This document shows, in pieces, positions 24,601 through 30,600 of a stretch of DNA of 64,000 bases. How positions within the stretch are numbered: position 1 is the stretch's first letter; every line of letters begins with the position of its first letter. Source of the stretch: Pomphorhynchus laevis (lineage: Eukaryota; Acanthocephala; Palaeacanthocephala; Echinorhynchida; Pomphorhynchidae). The stretch is taken from contig WNNJ02002194.1 in assembly GCA_012934845.2 (NCBI GenBank), positions 1-64,000 of the forward strand, given 5' to 3'. The translations under genes and the position numbers were made by a program. Below the pieces are notes generated by a model. That model saw only the letters and a program-made list of their open reading frames with translations. It did not search any database and had not been told where the DNA came from.

Positions 24601-27600
24601 TGTATGGACACTTGTTCGCGTTAAAATATCCGACCACTCGATGTAAAGACGTAAACAGTTCACATGCGGTTTTTGTACATCAGTACGACTACTACAGTTA
24701 TCCTGCTCCTCTACTTCTGTATCACATACAACCACTCAGACCAATGCTGTTCTAGTTGTTTCCCTCGCATCAACACCTGACTTCGCATCTTATAATCCCA
24801 TTATTAAACCTAATCACTCACACACTCCTCGTTCAACTACGAACCAAACTTCCATTCATCTTCCTCATTCTAACCATGCTACCGGTAAAGCTTTTCATCT
24901 CGTACATCCTCTTTTCTATTCCTCCCTCAATCTAAATAAATCTCAAACTTCTTTATTCTCTTCACGTACACCTTACCCTACCTCCCCCGTATCACTTATC
25001 AATGATTTACATCATTCCGTAAAAATCATATCCAGAAACATCTCCGATCAACCGATTCATCACTTCACTCCTGTTACACATGCCCCAACCTATCTTAATT
25101 CTCCTTACTCTACCTCCCACGTATCACTTTCCAATAATCTACATACTTCCGTCAAAATTAATTCCAGTAACATTTCCAATCAACTGATCAACACTCCACT
25201 TTTGTCACACATGCCCCAACCTATCTTAATTCTCCTTACTCTACCTCCAACGTAAATCTTCCAAAAATTTACATCCTTCCTTCAAAATCATATCCAGTCA
25301 CATCTTTGATCACCCGATTCAACACCCCGATCCTGTCTCATATGCTCCAACCAATATTAATTCTCTATCAAGAACCCATGTCATTTCCACTTCTATCTGC
25401 TCATCTGCCTCGACTCCTACCAGCTCTGTCCGTCCACCACTTCAACGAAATCGTTTTCCTTCGCGCGATCGCTGTAGTATCATATCAAACTTAAAGCTTT
25501 CCGAATCTGATTCTCCACAATCTCGCCTCGAAGATGATGTATCTGCTTTCAGGTCTATCCTAGCAACCATTCGTCCTGATGATAACCCATTGCTCTTCAA
25601 TAATATCGCTCCTGTATCATTTATTCGTTTAAACAAATCCACTAAATCCAATCATCTCAGTCCTCCACTCTTAAAAATCGTTTTCCGACATAGTTCACAT
25701 GCCTCTTCGGTACTCTCCCAACGTTTTAAACTTCTTACCACTTCATCTACTTGTCGTATATTTCCTGACCGCTCTACTTATGATATTGCCCAGCTCAATT
25801 TAGCTGGCATTGAGAAACATCGACGTGAAACAAACGGTGAGTCATCTCTATCAATAGGTAAAATCAACGGAAATTTTCACGTCCACCAGTCTTCTTTGCT
25901 AGTCGATCTCGTTCGTGAACATACATTTCGTCTTAGTATTTTTAACACTCGCTCCATTCTTTATAAAGCTGGTCTGCCTTTTGATATCTTCGATCGATTA
26001 TCTATCGATATTCTCTATATTACCGAATCCTGACACTCTGACTCTGACGATCTCGCTATTCGTCGTCTCTGTTGCTCTTGTTACTCTGTAGTTAAATCAG
26101 CTCGTCCAATTGTCTCTTTCACACCTACTGCTTCTAACCATGGCGGTATCGTTGCCATCGCTCGTCACCCAGCGTCTCTACCTAAAATTAATGCTAACAT
26201 CCGTTGCACTTCTTTCAAATTGCTAATATGCAGATCATCAACTCCTTTCTCTCTTAAACTTGTAATTGAACACAGTCCAGACTTAGCTGACCACTCACGT
26301 ACTTTTATAGCAATCTTGCAGATCTTCTTTCTCACTGTTCATTGTCTTCTATGCCTTCATTTGTTCTCGGTGACTTTAACATTCGTATTGATCGCCCGTC
26401 TGATTCTGACTCTATCACTTTAACTAATCTTTTTTCTGATTTTAACTATAAATTACTTTCAACAAGCCCAACTCATATTCTCGGCGGTGCTCTCGACATC
26501 ATTGCTGTTCCTAACTGCTTCAATGACTATACCTCCTTGTCAATTACTGATCCTGGTTTGTCCGATCATTTCCTTGTCACTCTTACTCTTACTCGTCCCC
26601 ATCCTCCTTCTCCGCCTTTACCATTTATCCACACCAAGTCGACCCTGGAAGCTTCTCGATATCCCTGATCTCTGCACAGCCTTACTCAATTCTTCACTCT
26701 TTTCACTTCCTCTTCACTATCTCTCTCCCGATGATCTCTGCATTCTGTTTGATTCTGAACTTATGTCGATCCTCAATAACCTTCTGCCTAGTCGACTCCG
26801 ACGTTCCTCAGCGCTTGCGCCATGCTCCCTGGTTCGATTCTGACTGTAGTCTTTCTAAGCGTCGACTCCGTCACTCTTTTCGTGTGTATAATCGCTTTCT
26901 TAAACGTTCTCCCAACTCACTCCTCCAAATCTCCGTGATTCCTACTTTTCTCTACGCCGTTCACATCTCATTCTTATACGTACTAAACGTACTCTCTTTT
27001 GGCGAAATCAACTCGAGTCATCTTCCAACTCTAAATCTCATTGAAAATCTTAAACTCAATTCTTTCACGATCATATACTACTTGTAATATAAATCCTGAT
27101 GCATTTTCTTATCAACAAACTAAACTATCTAATTTACTTTCCTTACTATTCATAGCCCCCTTGTACCCACTTTTTATTTAAATACTTCCCTCTCAGAACT
27201 ATTCCACCTTCTTTCCGATTCGTCTGATGAAGTTTATTCAGTTCTGCTGTCATTACCTAATAAAACCTCTCCTTCTGACCCAATTCCCACTCACTTGCTT
27301 AAAAATATCTGCTCCGTTATCTTACCCTTCCTAACCACATTGTTCAACTCGTCCATCCGTAGCCGTACATTTCCTTCCATCTGGAAATGCGCCACTGTTC
27401 GTCCTCTCATCAAAAAGCAATCTCTCGACTCCTCACTACCATCTTCGTACCGTCCAATCTCACTTCTCCCAACCCTATCTAAACTCCTTGAGCGTCTCGT
27501 TCTCAAGGAAGTTAATACATACCTCTTTTCCTCTAACTTATTTCCTCCCTTCCAAGCCGCTTTTCACTCTAATTACTCTACCGAAAAAGCCTGTATTAAA

Positions 27601-30600
27601 GTTTATAATGACTTACTCATCTCGCGCGATCATAAATTATGTATTCTCATAGTTTCTCTTGATCTATCGTCTGCTCTTGACATCGTCGATCACTCGATTC
27701 TTCTACATCGCCTTCGTCATGATTATGGCTTCTCTTTACCCACTGTATCATGGTTTTCTTCATATCTATCAAACCGTACATTTCGCGTCTATTCTAACTC
27801 TTCTCTCTCCCATCCTTTAGCCATCCCGTCCGGTGTTTTACAAGGCTCCGTATAAGGCCTTATGCTTATATCTCTTCTTCTTGGTGATTTGTCTTCGATT
27901 TCTCATACATTTAACTTCCATGTTATGCAATATGCTGATGACATTCTCATATATGCTCACGCACCTGTTTATCGTATTCACGATCTTAGTGTTTCTGCTT
28001 CCGACTGTCGTGTCTCAATTTCCAATCATCTTTCTTCCCTCTCGCCTTTCTCTGAATCCTGATAAATCCAAAATTATGTGGATCCTACCTCGACGCCTCG
28101 GCTTCGAACCTCCCTCCGTATCATTAAATTCTACAATTCTTCCTATCGTTGATAATCTCGTTTTCCTAGGCTTCCATTTCGTCAACCGACTCTCACTTAA
28201 ATCTTTTGTTAGAGATAAAGTACGCTCATCTACCTTGATACTCCGCAACCTCCGTCAAGTTCGTAGATTGATCGATTTTCCTTCTTGCATGACTCTCATA
28301 TCTTCTCTCCTTTTTTTCTAGATTCGATTATTGTCTTAGTCTATTTTCTAACTCACCTAAATCCACTCTTCTTCCTCTACAACGCATCGTCAACGTAGCC
28401 GTCTGAATTCTCCTCCGTCTTCGTCGTTTTGATCATACATCCTACCATCTTGCTTCTCTCGATTTGCCTACAATTTATTGTCGTGTTCAAATTCGTCTTC
28501 TTATCGTTGTTTTCCGCCTTGTAACTTTTCATACCCCTTCATTTCTCAACCTTCCTTTTCTTGATAATTCTCGTCCTGTTTACGGTTCCTTGCCTTCCTG
28601 TAATTCCCTTCTTTTACATGTTCCAATTCCATTTGCCATGGCTTCAAACGACAAATCCGATCCCATTTAAACAATTTATCTGCTTGACTTTTTCATTTTT
28701 TTTGTGAGTGGACTTGTAAGCGTGCAGCTGGCACGCATTTGCCACGTTAAATAAATTTGTATTATTATCCTGAAATCTGAGGTTTGCGATCGTATGAATT
28801 GAATATATTTATCATTTTTCAAACAGATAAAAGCAAACAATTGGGTTGTCTAATTTAAGTGTATCTTATAAGCAATCATTTTAATGATGGATTTATAATG
28901 AAAAAAAAAGACTTTATTTTAGAAAGTTTCGATTAAACTTTTTAATGTTTAAGTATCGGATTTGTGATTAAATTTCATTATTTACGAATAAACTGCAACG
29001 TGTCTTTTAATTCATATCTACTCGATCTAGTACTGAAATCAACAATGTAATTATGAGCATTAAATTATAAACCACGTTGCAGCAATATCAGATTTTTTAG
29101 CACTGGATGAATAAAGTAGCTTATGCAAAAACATATTATCCAATTAAAATGTGTTCTAAATAATCGAAATATTGCCTGTTCATTTAGTGTCCTAGATGAA
29201 AACCAGAAACGTTTTCTTCGAGAAGTGAAGAGGTGTTGTAAGATTCTGTTTGGTTGCAAAAATATGCAAGTGTTGCATGCAACATTCCGCAAGTATTGTA
29301 AGATTCTTCAAGATTCTCAAGATTATCATATTGGCAAGTGTTAATAATTGTATATTATGACAACGATGTTATTAAAATATGAATAAATATATTTATTTCA
29401 ATATTCTGGCAAAGAAAATGCATCGTTGTCATGTATTTAGCCCTCTCTATGTTGGGTTTAAGAATAAGTCTGAAATCAGAAAATACAGTAGTTCCTTCTG
29501 ATGACTTCTAATAAGATAATAAATACTAAACCCATAATCTTCTTCCATTTCAAATATATAGTTATTACAGTAATTACATTATATTGTAATTATTGTAATT
29601 ATATTTTATTTGATTATATTTTATTGTGTAACATTTTATTGTAATCCTGATGATTATAGCAAAAGTTATCGAAATATATATATTTTTTATCAAATAAAGG
29701 ATAATCTTTTCTGATTCTTTGTTCCTGTAATAACTATATACTTTTAATAAGATTTCAAATAAGATTGATTATCTATAATTCGGTTCAGATTCTCAGAATT
29801 AGAAAATCTCAAGATAAAAATCTATATTTTTAAATTGATATATAGCACAAGATACGTAGATTCAGTTAACAGATTATTAATTCAATTGTATCCTTGAACG
29901 AATTTGGGTCAAGACAAAAGAATAAAAGATAACTAACGCCAAACTACAACAATAAATGTTAATCGAATTTAAATAAATACAGCAACAACAATTGCAAAAG
30001 CTATAATTTTTGGTAAGAGTGGGCATCATAACTTGATGGCTATATAAACTTTGTCATGGCCGGTCCTAAGCCCGTGCTTAGAAAGGAGGAGGGTAGTATA
30101 AACAAAACGAATTTATCAATTGGACGGAACGAACGGACTGAACGGGCTGAATGCACGGTCTAAATGAACATACTAAACGAAAGGTCTGAACGAACGGACT
30201 TTACGAACTATTTGAACGAACGGTATGAATGAATCGCCTGAGCGAAAGGTCTGAAAGAACGGTCTAAGCAAACGGTCTGAACAAACGGTCTGAACAAACG
30301 GTCTAAACAAACGATCTGAACAAACGATCTGAACAAACGATCTGAACAAACGATCTGGACAAACGGTCTGAACAAACGATCTGAACAAACGATCTGAACA
30401 AACGATCTGAACAAACGATCTGAACAAACGATCTGAACAAACGATCTGAACAAACGATCTGAACAAACGATCTGAACAAACGGTCTGAACAAACGGTCTG
30501 AATGAACGGTGTGAACAAACAGTCTGAACGAACGGTCTGAACAAATGGTCTGAACGAACATCTGAACGAACGGTCTGAACGAACGGTCTGAACAATCGAA

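Larger units (their letters stand above)
24346..28765 (+). mobile_element. LINE A1 (CR1-like), near full length, broken
   Basis: A complete plan is visible: 5' tandem repeats, GC-rich leader, ORF1 (from 24,487), ORF2 (about 25.88-28.67 kb) and a 3' UTR with a hairpin and TATTATTATCC tail. Both ORFs are split by many frameshifts and stops, so it cannot move. It sits antisense in WBP11 intron 1. It belongs to the same family as A2-A5 and is related to B. Confidence 0.85.

Noticed and set aside
29123-29344. 73-codon frame in WBP11 intron 1
   Set aside because: Short, no homology recognised, and an equally long frame lies on the opposite strand over the same bases.
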